From JAAOII01 sp965207705 (GTDB lineage Bacteria > Pseudomonadota > Gammaproteobacteria > CBDBNL01 > JAAOII01), in NCBI GenBank assembly GCA_965207705.1, contig OZ242292.1, positions 682,001-746,000 of the forward strand: a DNA stretch of 64,000 nt. Reading direction: 5' to 3'. The notes under the pieces were generated by a model that was not told the DNA's origin, made no database searches, and saw nothing but the letters and a program-made list of their open reading frames with translations. Each line of letters opens with the position of its first letter. Position 1 is the stretch's first letter. This document shows positions 8,749-16,459 of the stretch, piece after piece. The translations under genes and the position numbers were made by a program.

Positions 8749-8766
8749 TTTGTATTATTATACAAA
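8749..8766. promoter_or_regulatory. Small palindrome upstream of mlaA
   Basis: A 7-bp inverted repeat, TTTGTAT and ATACAAA with a four-base spacer, lies in the divergent gap between the symporter and mlaA, about 50 bp before the mlaA start. It could be an operator, but no regulator is identifiable and AT-rich palindromes arise by chance. Confidence 0.2.
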
Positions 8767-8817
8767 CTAATGGTAATTTATAACTATTTAATTCAATTAT
8801 TTATTGAGAGACATTTA

Positions 8818-9708
8818 ATGCATTATTTCAAGTATTTCGGACGAAATTTAACTAGCATCTTAGTAATCTTACTAATTGCTAGTTGCGCTAGCCAACCAAA
8901 GTCAGCTAATAGCGGCGGCGATATCGTTGTTGGACAAAACCCTACAGACCCATGGGAAAAAAGTAATCGCAAAGTTGATGCTTTCAATAATGGACTGGAT
9001 CGCTATTTGCTGTTACCCGCCGCTAAGGGATACGATTTTATAACGCCACAAATAATGCAAGATGGAGCGACAAACTTCTTTAATAATGTAGGAGAACCCT
9101 ACGTCATGGTTAACGATGCATTACAGCTTAAGATGGTAAGCTTCTATAAAGGACTTGCCCGGTTTAGCATCAATTCAGTTATAGGTTTGTTTGGGATAAT
9201 AGATGTTGCTGCATATATGGGACTTGAAAGGCACAGTGAAGATTTTGGACAAACTTTGGGGGCGTGGGGAACCCCTGCAGGACCTTATGCCGTCCTGCCA
9301 TTTTTAGGACCAAGCACTGCAAGGGATTCTGTAATATCTATTACGGAGTTTTTCTACGCGCCGCGTCTTTCATTACTGGACTTCAATGACACTCAAAGAT
9401 GGACTCTCAGTTTCATAAGCATATTAAATAACCGCAACCGTTTAAGACAAACCGAAGAGATTATTATTGGCGATAGATATACCTTTATTAGGGATGCATA
9501 CTTACAAAATCGTCGCTACCAAGTTCTTGATGGACAAGTCCTTTGGGACGAATATGAGCTGGAAGAAGTTCCAGAAGGGCTAGATGAATTAGACCTGTTA
9601 GATGATCTAGATCTGGATGGTCTAGATCTGGATGAGCTAGACCTGGATGAGCTAGACCTGGATGAGCTAGACCTGGATGAGCTAGACCTGGATGAGCTAG
9701 ACCTGTAG
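8818..9708 (+). CDS. mlaA: MlaA/VacJ phospholipid-trafficking lipoprotein with acidic repeat tail
   Basis: Outer-membrane lipoprotein of the Mla system, which removes mislocalised phospholipids from the outer leaflet. An open frame extends back to 8746, but the ATG at 8818 has a GAGAGA ribosome-binding site and gives a proper signal peptide ending in lipobox IASC (Cys about residue 23). MlaA features follow: DPWEKSNRKVDAFNNGLDRYL, the VGEPYVMVNDALQ region, and HSEDFGQTLGAWGTPAGPYAVLPFLGPS. The last roughly 45 residues are a near-perfect Asp-Glu-Leu-Asp-Leu repeat from a 15-bp tandem DNA repeat. This extension is not part of the conserved MlaA core. Confidence 0.93.
   Translation: MHYFKYFGRNLTSILVILLIASCASQPKSANSGGDIVVGQNPTDPWEKSNRKVDAFNNGLDRYLLLPAAKGYDFITPQIMQDGATNFFNNVGEPYVMVNDALQLKMVSFYKGLARFSINSVIGLFGIIDVAAYMGLERHSEDFGQTLGAWGTPAGPYAVLPFLGPSTARDSVISITEFFYAPRLSLLDFNDTQRWTLSFISILNNRNRLRQTEEIIIGDRYTFIRDAYLQNRRYQVLDGQVLWDEYELEEVPEGLDELDLLDDLDLDGLDLDELDLDELDLDELDLDELDLDELDL
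9601..9705 (+). repeat. 15-bp tandem repeat at the 3' end of mlaA
   Basis: Five perfect copies of GATGAGCTAGACCTG occupy 9631-9705, preceded by two diverged copies (9601-9630). The array is in frame and ends directly at the TAG stop, encoding repeated DELDL. Perfect identity of the distal copies next to degenerate proximal ones indicates recent expansion. Confidence 0.95.
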
Positions 9709-9716
9709 GGTCCCAA

Positions 9717-10394
9717 TTATTGGTTAGGAACTGGTGGCGTAGGATTTTCTGGTGGCGCTGGAGGTGTAAATGGTTGTTCTGATATTTCTCTAGATAATTC
9801 TTCTTGTGTTGACTGAGCGCGTAGTATCTGCCAAGCAGCATCATCATTTTTATAGCTACCACTAATCGCGTCATTAACTTCGGAACGCGCTGTCTGCTCA
9901 TCCATACCAACTAAAACATAAAGAGCTCCATCGGGACCAGTTGCAGTTCTGATAATTCTGCTGCCCCTTAAGGTTTCTGAAGTTATAAGTTTTGTTACAT
10001 CAGTGGAAACCCTATCAACAGTTTCCGCATCCCCAGCTCCTGTGCTTTCAACAAATGTCTTAATCATTGATTGAACTTCTATTTGCATTTCTTGCGCCAA
10101 CTGAACTCTGCCATCTGCTGCTGCTTGCTGACGCATGAAAGAGAAACCAGCTTTTGACTTTTCAACAACACCCACTGCACTAAACGCCAAACCCTCTATT
10201 GGGTAGCCACACACCCACAAGGGAGCTTTTTTGTTGCTATTATAAAAATTGCAGCTGTCGCCAGTTTCAATCTCTTCTACTGACAAAGCATTCTTTTTGC
10301 CTGCACAAGAAGAAATAATCAGTACTCCAACTAATAGAAGAACTTTACAGAAATTTAAGCTATAAAAGCTTTTATGATTTTTCGTTATCAACAT
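9717..10394 (-). CDS. LPP20-family lipoprotein (putative)
   Basis: A predicted lipoprotein with a signal peptide ending in IISSCAG. The middle part, with AFSAVGVVEKSKAGFSFMRQ and later LAQEMQIEVQSMIKTFVE and ALYVLVGMDEQTAR, resembles the LPP20 domain found in many proteobacterial outer-membrane-associated lipoproteins. The C-terminus is Pro-rich. The frame opens at 10442, but the start is more likely at 10394 (MLITKNHKSF, 225 residues) or 10403, giving a normal signal sequence. It is convergent with mlaA, 8 bp apart. Function unknown. Confidence 0.7.
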   Translation of the reverse strand: MLITKNHKSFYSLNFCKVLLLVGVLIISSCAGKKNALSVEEIETGDSCNFYNSNKKAPLWVCGYPIEGLAFSAVGVVEKSKAGFSFMRQQAAADGRVQLAQEMQIEVQSMIKTFVESTGAGDAETVDRVSTDVTKLITSETLRGSRIIRTATGPDGALYVLVGMDEQTARSEVNDAISGSYKNDDAAWQILRAQSTQEELSREISEQPFTPPAPPENPTPPVPNQ

Positions 10395-10510
10395 AATTAA
10401 CATTCTTAGGTTACTAAATAATACATCATTAATATAACACAAGTTTAAATTAATTAAATGCTATAAGTTGTTTTATAGTGTGGAAATTATACGCTTAATC
10501 AATAAAATAC

Positions 10511-10521
10511 TATAATACTGT
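10511..10521 (+). promoter_or_regulatory. TATAAT box 5 bp before an ATG (possible leaderless promoter)
   Basis: A perfect -10 hexamer (10511-10516) is followed by only five bases before the ATG at 10522. Transcription would begin at or next to the start codon. No Shine-Dalgarno sequence is present, and no good -35 is evident. Confidence 0.5.
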
Positions 10522-11505
10522 ATGCAATTTATAAACAGAATTTATTTTATTTTTTCAGTGTTAGCTCTTGTTGGTTGCGCTAATTTACCCTCATCCCCAA
10601 TCATTGATTTTACTGAAAATAACAAAAAGAATTATCCTACAATCACCTATCTAACTGCCATTGGTAGCGCTAGTTCTTTAGGAGAAGCGCGAGAATATGC
10701 CCAAGGAAATTTAGCAGCTATATTTTCAGCAAAGGTGGAAGATGATTCTATCTTTAGTCAGAACATTCAGCAAAAAGCTGGTGAAAAAATAGATAAAAGT
10801 GAATACCTATCCAGGTCTACTTTAGTAAGCGCGAGGATTAATATTGATGGAGTGACTATTGAAGAAGATTTTTATGATGCAGAAGATGGCATTTATTATG
10901 CATTAGCAGTTCTAAATCGCCGCGAAGCAGAACAAAGATGGTTGCCCGAACTCACCAATTACAAAAAAATACTCGCAGAAACCGAGCTTAAATTGAGCAA
11001 AGAACTGCCTCCTTATCAAGCCATCCGCCTAATAAAGGAAACAAATACAGCAATCATCCAGCATAATTCATTAGTGCAAAGGTTAAGGATAGTTAACCCT
11101 CAAGGGGGATATGTTACAAAAGCAAATGATAGCTCTCAGAATCTTAGAAAGCGAGCAAAAGAAATATCTTTTTCCATAACTTCTCCAAGACAACAACTTA
11201 TTAATATTGCAAGCGCATCATTTGTTGCAGAAGGAATGCAACCAATCACCACAGACAACTCTAAACTTAATGTCAGCATAGTCCCAACAGCTACTCCAGG
11301 AATTGAAAGAGATGAATGGTTTATTTATCGCGAGGAAGTTACTATTACGGTTGATTATGAAGGGCTTGCCTCACGAACTATTAATTGGAAAATTCAGGCA
11401 AGCAGTATAGACCAGCAGACCGCTAAAAATCGCTTAGCAGATGAACTTAATAATAAGATAACGAAGGAACTATTTTCCGCTATTATTGATGCGCTGAATG
11501 GATAA
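10522..11505 (+). CDS. LPP20-type lipoprotein (putative)
   Basis: A 327-residue predicted lipoprotein with a short signal peptide ending in lipobox LVGCAN (Cys about 19). Residues about 45-130 (YLTAIGSASSLGEAREYAQGNLAAIF, then STLVSARINIDGVTIEEDFYD and YYALAVLNRREAEQRW) look like the LPP20/LPP20-like fold. It is followed by a helical region and a C-terminal domain of unknown type that partly resembles LpoB/CsgG-like families. It is divergent from the other LPP20-type gene and convergent with the COG3014-type lipoprotein gene. Role unknown; likely periplasmic or outer-membrane associated. Confidence 0.65.
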   Translation: MQFINRIYFIFSVLALVGCANLPSSPIIDFTENNKKNYPTITYLTAIGSASSLGEAREYAQGNLAAIFSAKVEDDSIFSQNIQQKAGEKIDKSEYLSRSTLVSARINIDGVTIEEDFYDAEDGIYYALAVLNRREAEQRWLPELTNYKKILAETELKLSKELPPYQAIRLIKETNTAIIQHNSLVQRLRIVNPQGGYVTKANDSSQNLRKRAKEISFSITSPRQQLINIASASFVAEGMQPITTDNSKLNVSIVPTATPGIERDEWFIYREEVTITVDYEGLASRTINWKIQASSIDQQTAKNRLADELNNKITKELFSAIIDALNG

Positions 11506-11514
11506 ACAATTCTG

Positions 11515-12768
11515 CTATCTTCCTTGAACGAATAAAATATTCAACCCTGGTTTTAAGTTAATGTTGCTTGGGACTGGTGATATCCGAGCTGGATAATAAG
11601 AAGAGGTTAAAGAATATTCTGCTGCTGGCAGTTCTAAACGCGTCATATAAAACGCCTGTGGCAAGGTGTCCCAGCTACGAGTATCCGCTATTTCACTTGC
11701 AATATTATATATAAAAGCAGCAAAGCCGAACAAAGAATTTTCTTGTCTATCTGCTTCTTGCTGTATTTGATTTTTTACTACAGCGCGCGCTAAAGCAATA
11801 GCGACTATTCCTGGCATTGCTTTATCTAAGGACTTGCGCATTTCCCGTTCAACATTAATTATGGGCTCAAAGTTCGGGTTATATTCGCCTATATTGAGAG
11901 ATGGTGGAGGAGCTATGCCATTATACTCAGGGTAATAAGGAAGAGCGATTAGAAAATTAACGGAGTACACTGGATGCAGATGATAGATAGTAAAAGAAGC
12001 TAATGGAGTTAGTATGCCGCGTGTGCTAATTATCAATAAACTTGCTTGCTGCACATCAGCATCTGCGGTTGCGCCAAGCTGTTTTTCCCTGGTTGCAAGT
12101 TCTCGCTGTCGGTTGTTCCTTGCTAGCAGGTTTAAGTAACTATTCTTTAATAGTTGCGGAGCGGAACCCGCACCATAAGCATCAACTGCCCGCCGATAAG
12201 CTACTAAAGCATTCTCCACATCTCCCAGCTGTTCATAAATCAGAGCAATTATTAAAGGGACAAAGGGATACACCTCCAGTCCAACTCTAATTTCTTGTAG
12301 CAGTAATTCCGCCTGCCTCATTTCTATACGCGCTCCATTTACATCTCCTGCTGCAAGATAATTGAGGGACTTATGAAAGTATATCATTATCCTTTCAAAA
12401 TGATTGACATTGAATTGTGATACCCGCTGATTAACGCTAATCGCAGCAGCCGCCTCACTGATACTTACTGAGGAAAGTTCATCCGCCTTCTCTTTGGCTT
12501 GTTCAAGATAAACATTACTATCTTGATATTTTTGTCCAAGTTGTTTTAAGGTGCCGTAATGCAGATCACGCAACATTATATTGATGTTTTCTTTATTGTT
12601 CCCTATAATCTCTTCGGCTTTTCCAAGGTCACCTTGAGTTATACTGTCTTGATATTTTTCAACTCCAAGAGATGCACAGCCCAACAACAAAAACCCCCAT
12701 AAAACAACTAACCCATAAAGTAGTATATGAGCTATTCTATGCCTAAATGTTCTCAGCATCTTTGGCAT
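11515..12768 (-). CDS. COG3014-type lipoprotein with TPR-like region
   Basis: A 417-residue predicted lipoprotein. The N-terminus is a basic stretch plus hydrophobic core ending in FLLLGCAS (Cys about 31). Residues about 40-230 are helical with TPR character (KSLNYLAAGDVNGARIEMRQAE, ALIYEQLGDVENALVAYRRAVDAYG). The C-terminal half resembles the uncharacterised COG3014 family, with IALARAVVKNQIQQEADRQ and DTRSWDTLPQAFYMTRLELP. Genes of this type are commonly found beside lpoB-like and LPP20-like genes in gammaproteobacteria, as here. It lies 57 bp after lpoB on the same strand. Confidence 0.75.
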   Translation of the reverse strand: MPKMLRTFRHRIAHILLYGLVVLWGFLLLGCASLGVEKYQDSITQGDLGKAEEIIGNNKENINIMLRDLHYGTLKQLGQKYQDSNVYLEQAKEKADELSSVSISEAAAAISVNQRVSQFNVNHFERIMIYFHKSLNYLAAGDVNGARIEMRQAELLLQEIRVGLEVYPFVPLIIALIYEQLGDVENALVAYRRAVDAYGAGSAPQLLKNSYLNLLARNNRQRELATREKQLGATADADVQQASLLIISTRGILTPLASFTIYHLHPVYSVNFLIALPYYPEYNGIAPPPSLNIGEYNPNFEPIINVEREMRKSLDKAMPGIVAIALARAVVKNQIQQEADRQENSLFGFAAFIYNIASEIADTRSWDTLPQAFYMTRLELPAAEYSLTSSYYPARISPVPSNINLKPGLNILFVQGR

Positions 12769-12825
12769 AATTTGTATTCTCTTACCTAATATGTAAAATA
12801 ACTATGCTTCTATTGCTTGTAAGAA

Positions 12826-13434
12826 TTATGGACGCACGGATGGTTTACGCACGAATTTCTTAATCTTCTTTTGCCCTATCCAGAGCTTTCTATTGGTTTC
12901 TATATCAATTAATTCAACATCCACCTGATAGTAACGCACGCTTCTTTTACCCTCAACATCTTCTATGGTGCTTATAGAGCCCACCATTATCACATCTGCG
13001 CCTAACTCATTACCGAGTCGTTTGCGAGTTTCCTCGCTAACATATAGGTCTTGTTCCGCTCTTTGTTGGCGCAAAATAGATTGTTGATCTGCGGATGCTA
13101 CAACCTCCAATCTAGCTGAATTTACCATCGCTCTTTCTATGTCCTTAACAAATGTATTAGTATTAATATGCTCACTGCTATCATTGCGAACACCGCCAAC
13201 TATTATTACTGGACTACGGTTTATATCCGCAACATAGCGCGCATACCAAGGTTGCGATAATAGGTCTGTGGTTATTTGTTCTGATACCAAACGAGAGTCA
13301 ACATCATTCCAATTTCCACTAACATCTATATTGCTTTGGGTATCAACGCGGTTAACTGTAGTGACACATGACATCAAGCCCCAAGAAACCATGCTTATCA
13401 TTGATATAGTTAATAATTTTGAAAGTTTTTTCAT
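12826..13434 (-). CDS. lpoB: Penicillin-binding protein activator LpoB-like lipoprotein
   Basis: Outer-membrane lipoprotein of the LpoB/YcfM family, whose E. coli member activates PBP1b for peptidoglycan synthesis. The ATG at 13434 (MKKLSKLLTISM) is preferred over an upstream TTG at 13458; it gives a signal peptide ending in GLMSCVT. Family segments include SRLVSEQITTDLL, PVIIVGGVRNDSSEHINT, LRQQRAEQDLYVSEETRKRLGNELGADVIMVGSISTIED and DVELIDIETNRKLWIGQKKIKK. It begins 29 bp after rplQ on the same strand, so it may be read through from the ribosomal operon. Whether a PBP1b partner exists cannot be seen here. Confidence 0.85.
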   Translation of the reverse strand: MKKLSKLLTISMISMVSWGLMSCVTTVNRVDTQSNIDVSGNWNDVDSRLVSEQITTDLLSQPWYARYVADINRSPVIIVGGVRNDSSEHINTNTFVKDIERAMVNSARLEVVASADQQSILRQQRAEQDLYVSEETRKRLGNELGADVIMVGSISTIEDVEGKRSVRYYQVDVELIDIETNRKLWIGQKKIKKFVRKPSVRP

Positions 13435-13463
13435 AAGTAAATTACCTGGTTTTGACAAATAAA

Positions 13464-13871
13464 TTATCCTGCTTGCTTAGTTTCTGTTTCTTTAGGAACT
13501 GCAGTATAGCTTTCATCAGCATCCACCAAACTAACATAAGCCATCTGTGCTTTATCTCCTGTCTTAATCCCTGCCTTCATTATACTTAAATAGCCACCAG
13601 GACGCGCACTGCATAATTTTGCGGTTTTCGTAAACAATGTGTTTACTGCTTCATCATTCCCTAAAATAGCAAAAGCCCGTCTACGTTTGGCAACATTATC
13701 TACTTTTGCCATAGTAATAAGCGGCTCAACAAAAACACGCAATCCCTTTGCTTTAGGCAAGGTTGTCTTAATAACAGCATGCTTTATAAAAGATATTGCC
13801 ATATTCCTGAACATAGCGCGTCTATGAGAGGAAGTCCTATTAAGCTTACTGCCTTTTTTAAGATGTCTCAT
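13464..13871 (-). CDS. rplQ: 50S ribosomal protein L17 (bL17)
   Basis: Last gene of the alpha operon. The 135-residue protein starts MRHLKKGSKLNRTSSHRRAM, the invariant bL17 N-terminus. It continues with ALIVHAVIKTTLPKAKGLR-like sequence (here IKHAVIKTTLPKAKGLR) and ends with a short extension TKQAG. Its start overlaps the rpoA stop by 14 bp, consistent with coupled translation. Confidence 0.98.
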   Translation of the reverse strand: MRHLKKGSKLNRTSSHRRAMFRNMAISFIKHAVIKTTLPKAKGLRVFVEPLITMAKVDNVAKRRRAFAILGNDEAVNTLFTKTAKLCSARPGGYLSIMKAGIKTGDKAQMAYVSLVDADESYTAVPKETETKQAG

Positions 13872-14880
13872 CTTCTTCTATTAGATGTTTAGGGGGCCAA
13901 TTATCAATCTGCATTCCCAAAGATAAGCCCAATTCTTTAAGAATTTCTTTTATTTCCTGTAAGGATTTCTTACCAAGATGGGGTTTACCCAAAAGTTGTG
14001 TCTCGGTCTGGCAAATCAAGTCGCCAACATAATTAATTTTTTCGCGCTCAAGACAATTAGCCGAACGAACCGAAAGATTTAAATCCTTAAGCGGCTTAAG
14101 ATAAATAATATCAATCTGATCCTTATCCGCCTTCATATCAATAATTTCCTTGCTTTCCAAATCTACAAATGGTTGCAGCTGTTTATGCAATAAACTAGTA
14201 GCCCTACGTATAGCTGCTGTTGGATCTAAAGTGCCATCAGTTTCAAGGTCAATAATTAATCTATCCAAATCGGTTTGTTGCTCCACTCTGGTGCTTTCAA
14301 CTCGGTAAACAACCCTTCTTACTGGTGAGTAACTTGCATCCAAATAAATAGTGTTTGTTGTTCTTTCTTCTTGGTTTTCAGCATTAGCAAATCTTTGCTC
14401 CACTGATTCATAACCACAACCACGTTGAACTTTCATTTTTACTTCTAAGCTGCCTTTTTCATTAAGATGAGCAATAAAATGTTCTGGGTTAGCCACTTCC
14501 ATGTTGGGAGGCAATTCCAAATCCGCCGCTGTAATATCACAGCTCCCTTGTTTACTAAGGGTGATTTCGGCGCCATCCGCTTCATAGAGAATCAACGCAA
14601 CCCCTTTAAGGTTTAGCAATAGATTCAATACATCGGTCTCCATACCCTCAATGGTATCATATTCATGACGAACACCCTTAATTTGAACTTCAACAATGGA
14701 CACTCCTGCCATTGAAGATAATAAAACTCGGCGCAAAGCATTTCCTAATGTATAGCCAAATCCCCGTTCTAGCGGAGAAAGGGAAATCCTTGCCAGATTA
14801 ACCTTGCCATTTTGAGTTTGCCCTAAGACCTCAACACCAATATCATGAGGTATTAAGAATTTTGAAGGTGAATTTTGCAT
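13858..14880 (-). CDS. rpoA: DNA-directed RNA polymerase subunit alpha
   Basis: Scaffold subunit for RNA polymerase assembly; its C-terminal domain contacts UP elements and activators. The 340-residue protein is slightly longer than E. coli's 329. The N-terminal domain shows LERGFGYTLGNALRRVLLSSMAG (about 36-58) and the alpha-CTD shows LNLSVRSANCLEREKINYVGDL with two helix-hairpin-helix motifs (HLGKKSLQEIKEIL). It sits between rpsD and rplQ as in the standard alpha operon. Confidence 0.99.
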   Translation of the reverse strand: MQNSPSKFLIPHDIGVEVLGQTQNGKVNLARISLSPLERGFGYTLGNALRRVLLSSMAGVSIVEVQIKGVRHEYDTIEGMETDVLNLLLNLKGVALILYEADGAEITLSKQGSCDITAADLELPPNMEVANPEHFIAHLNEKGSLEVKMKVQRGCGYESVEQRFANAENQEERTTNTIYLDASYSPVRRVVYRVESTRVEQQTDLDRLIIDLETDGTLDPTAAIRRATSLLHKQLQPFVDLESKEIIDMKADKDQIDIIYLKPLKDLNLSVRSANCLEREKINYVGDLICQTETQLLGKPHLGKKSLQEIKEILKELGLSLGMQIDNWPPKHLIEEDETS

Positions 14881-14903
14881 ATATTTATGTATATTATATA
14901 TAG

Positions 14904-15527
14904 TTATTTAGAATATAGTTCAACAATTAAGTTTTCATTAATGTTCTGCTCTAGCTCATCCCGTTTAGGCAAAGCTGCAAAAACACCTGTCTTATCTGCA
15001 GCATCAACATTAATCCAAGAAATATCTTCTTGGCGTCTCTTAACTATCTCCAGCGCCATTGTTATGCGCTCTTGCGATTTAGCTTTATCATTAACTGATA
15101 CGGTATCGCCTGGTCTTATCTCATAAGAAGGTATATTAACCAATTTATCATTAACAAGAATGCCCTTATGACTAATCAACTGCCGCGATTCACTGCGGGT
15201 TGAAGCAAATCCCATGCGGTATACCACATTATCCAATCTGGTTTCTAACAGCCATAATAAATTCATTCCAGTTGCGCCTTTTCGTCTCTGCGCCTCTCTA
15301 TAATAGTTGCGGAATTGTCTCTCAAGCAGACAATAAAGCCGTTTGACTTTTTGTTTCTCACGTAATTGAAAATAATAATCCGATTTTCTGCCAGGACGTG
15401 TTTGCTGTTGTCCTGGTATTTTGTCATATTTACATTTTGATTCTATGGAACGCATGGAATTCTTATGCTCCAAGTCCATTCCTTCACGGCGAGAAAGCTT
15501 ACACTTTGGTCCTAGATACCTTGCCAT
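14904..15527 (-). CDS. rpsD: 30S ribosomal protein S4 (uS4)
   Basis: Primary 16S rRNA-binding protein and, in E. coli, the translational repressor of the alpha operon. The start is the ATG at 15527 (MARYLGPKCKLSRREG), which overlaps the rpsK stop (TAATG); the open frame runs ten codons further upstream but is not conserved. The S4 RNA-binding fold is visible at RLDNVVYRMGFASTRSESRQLISHKGILVNDKLVNIPSYEIRPGD. Length 207 residues, normal. Confidence 0.98.
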   Translation of the reverse strand: MARYLGPKCKLSRREGMDLEHKNSMRSIESKCKYDKIPGQQQTRPGRKSDYYFQLREKQKVKRLYCLLERQFRNYYREAQRRKGATGMNLLWLLETRLDNVVYRMGFASTRSESRQLISHKGILVNDKLVNIPSYEIRPGDTVSVNDKAKSQERITMALEIVKRRQEDISWINVDAADKTGVFAALPKRDELEQNINENLIVELYSK

Positions 15528-15928
15528 TATACTCTCCTCTTTTTGGGTGGTCTGCAACCATTATGTGGTAATGGTGTTACATCTGAAATCTTAGAAATCT
15601 TAATGCCCATTGCATTAATAACCCGCATGGAAGAATCACGACCAGGACCTGGTCCCTTAACCTTAACTTCCGCTCTTTCAAGCCCCATATCCTGAGCCGT
15701 CTTAATTGCTTTCTCACATGCTACCTGGGCTGCATAAGGAGTGCTTTTGCGAGCTCCACGAAACCCCGAACCACCTGCGGTAGCCCAACTTATAGTATTA
15801 CCTTGTGTGTCCGCAACCGTAATAATCGTATTGTTAAAAGAAGTGTAAATGTTTACTACTCCCTCTGTAATTCTTTTTTTACTCTTCTTGCTTTTGCTTT
15901 TACTTTTGCTTTTGCTTGTATCTGCCAT
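15527..15928 (-). CDS. rpsK: 30S ribosomal protein S11 (uS11)
   Basis: Platform protein of the small subunit. It has 133 residues with the conserved core GVVNIYTSFNNTIITVADTQGN and the C-terminal ISKISDVTPLPHNGCRPPKKRRV. The N-terminus is a Ser-Lys dipeptide run (about residues 5-18) longer than usual, produced by a short AG/AAA-rich repeat. Its stop overlaps the rpsD start by one base. Confidence 0.98.
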   Translation of the reverse strand: MADTSKSKSKSKSKKSKKRITEGVVNIYTSFNNTIITVADTQGNTISWATAGGSGFRGARKSTPYAAQVACEKAIKTAQDMGLERAEVKVKGPGPGRDSSMRVINAMGIKISKISDVTPLPHNGCRPPKKRRV

Positions 15929-15952
15929 AAATATATATCCTTGTGTTAAATC

Positions 15953-16309
15953 CTATCTCTTAATTTGCCTTGTCGGTCCCTTCCTTGTGCGCGCATTGGT
16001 TTTAGTGCGTTGCCCTCTAACTGGTAGATGGAACCTGTGCCGCAAACCGCGATAAACTCCCATATCAACCAATCTTTTTATGTTAATTGCAACCTGCCGG
16101 CGCAAGTCACCCTCTATAGTATATTTCCGTATTTCATCACGCAATCTACCCAATTCATCATCTCCTAACTTACCAAGATTAGTAGTTGGATCTACTTTGC
16201 AATCTTGACAAATTTTAACTGCACGAGCTCTACCTATACCAAAAATATACGTCAATGATATTGAGGCATGCTTATTATCCGGAATATTTACACCTGCTAT
16301 ACGAGCCAT
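15953..16309 (-). CDS. rpsM: 30S ribosomal protein S13 (uS13)
   Basis: Head protein of the small subunit contacting tRNA and 50S. It has 118 residues starting MARIAGVNIPDNKHASISLTYIFGIG. The C-terminal segment contains YRGLRHRFHLPVRGQRTKTNARTRKGPTR, the family signature. Lies 5 bp after rpmJ as in the canonical order secY-rpmJ-rpsM. Confidence 0.98.
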   Translation of the reverse strand: MARIAGVNIPDNKHASISLTYIFGIGRARAVKICQDCKVDPTTNLGKLGDDELGRLRDEIRKYTIEGDLRRQVAINIKRLVDMGVYRGLRHRFHLPVRGQRTKTNARTRKGPTRQIKR

Positions 16310-16314
16310 AATCT

Positions 16315-16431
16315 TTAACCTTGTCTCTGTTTAAATCTTGGATGCTTTTTATTTATAACTCGTAGCACACCCTTGCGTCGCACTATCTTGCAATCACGAG
16401 TTATTTTCTTAATACTTGATCTTACTTTCAT
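16315..16431 (-). CDS. rpmJ: 50S ribosomal protein L36 (bL36), zinc-ligand-poor form
   Basis: A 38-residue gene, easily missed because of its size. The protein starts MKVRSSIKKITRDCKIVRRKG and ends PRFKQRQG. Comparison with the zinc-ribbon form (Cys11, Cys14, Cys27, His33 in E. coli) shows Thr11 and Asn27 instead of two cysteines, with only Cys14 retained. It is therefore probably a non-zinc version. It lies between secY (28 bp upstream) and rpsM (5 bp downstream). Confidence 0.95.
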   Translation of the reverse strand: MKVRSSIKKITRDCKIVRRKGVLRVINKKHPRFKQRQG

Positions 16432-16459
16432 AATTCTATCTTGGATACATAATTTTAAA

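Noticed and set aside
8746..8817. Extra 24 N-terminal codons for MlaA
   Set aside because: They lack a ribosome-binding site and would place an odd hydrophobic segment before the lipoprotein signal; the ATG at 8818 has GAGAGA at proper spacing.
9488..9910. Minus-strand frames opposite the mlaA repeat encoding Ser/Arg or His/Pro repeats
   Set aside because: They exist because the 15-bp repeat has no stop in any frame; mlaA is clearly the gene on the plus strand and the neighbouring lipoprotein gene accounts for the rest.
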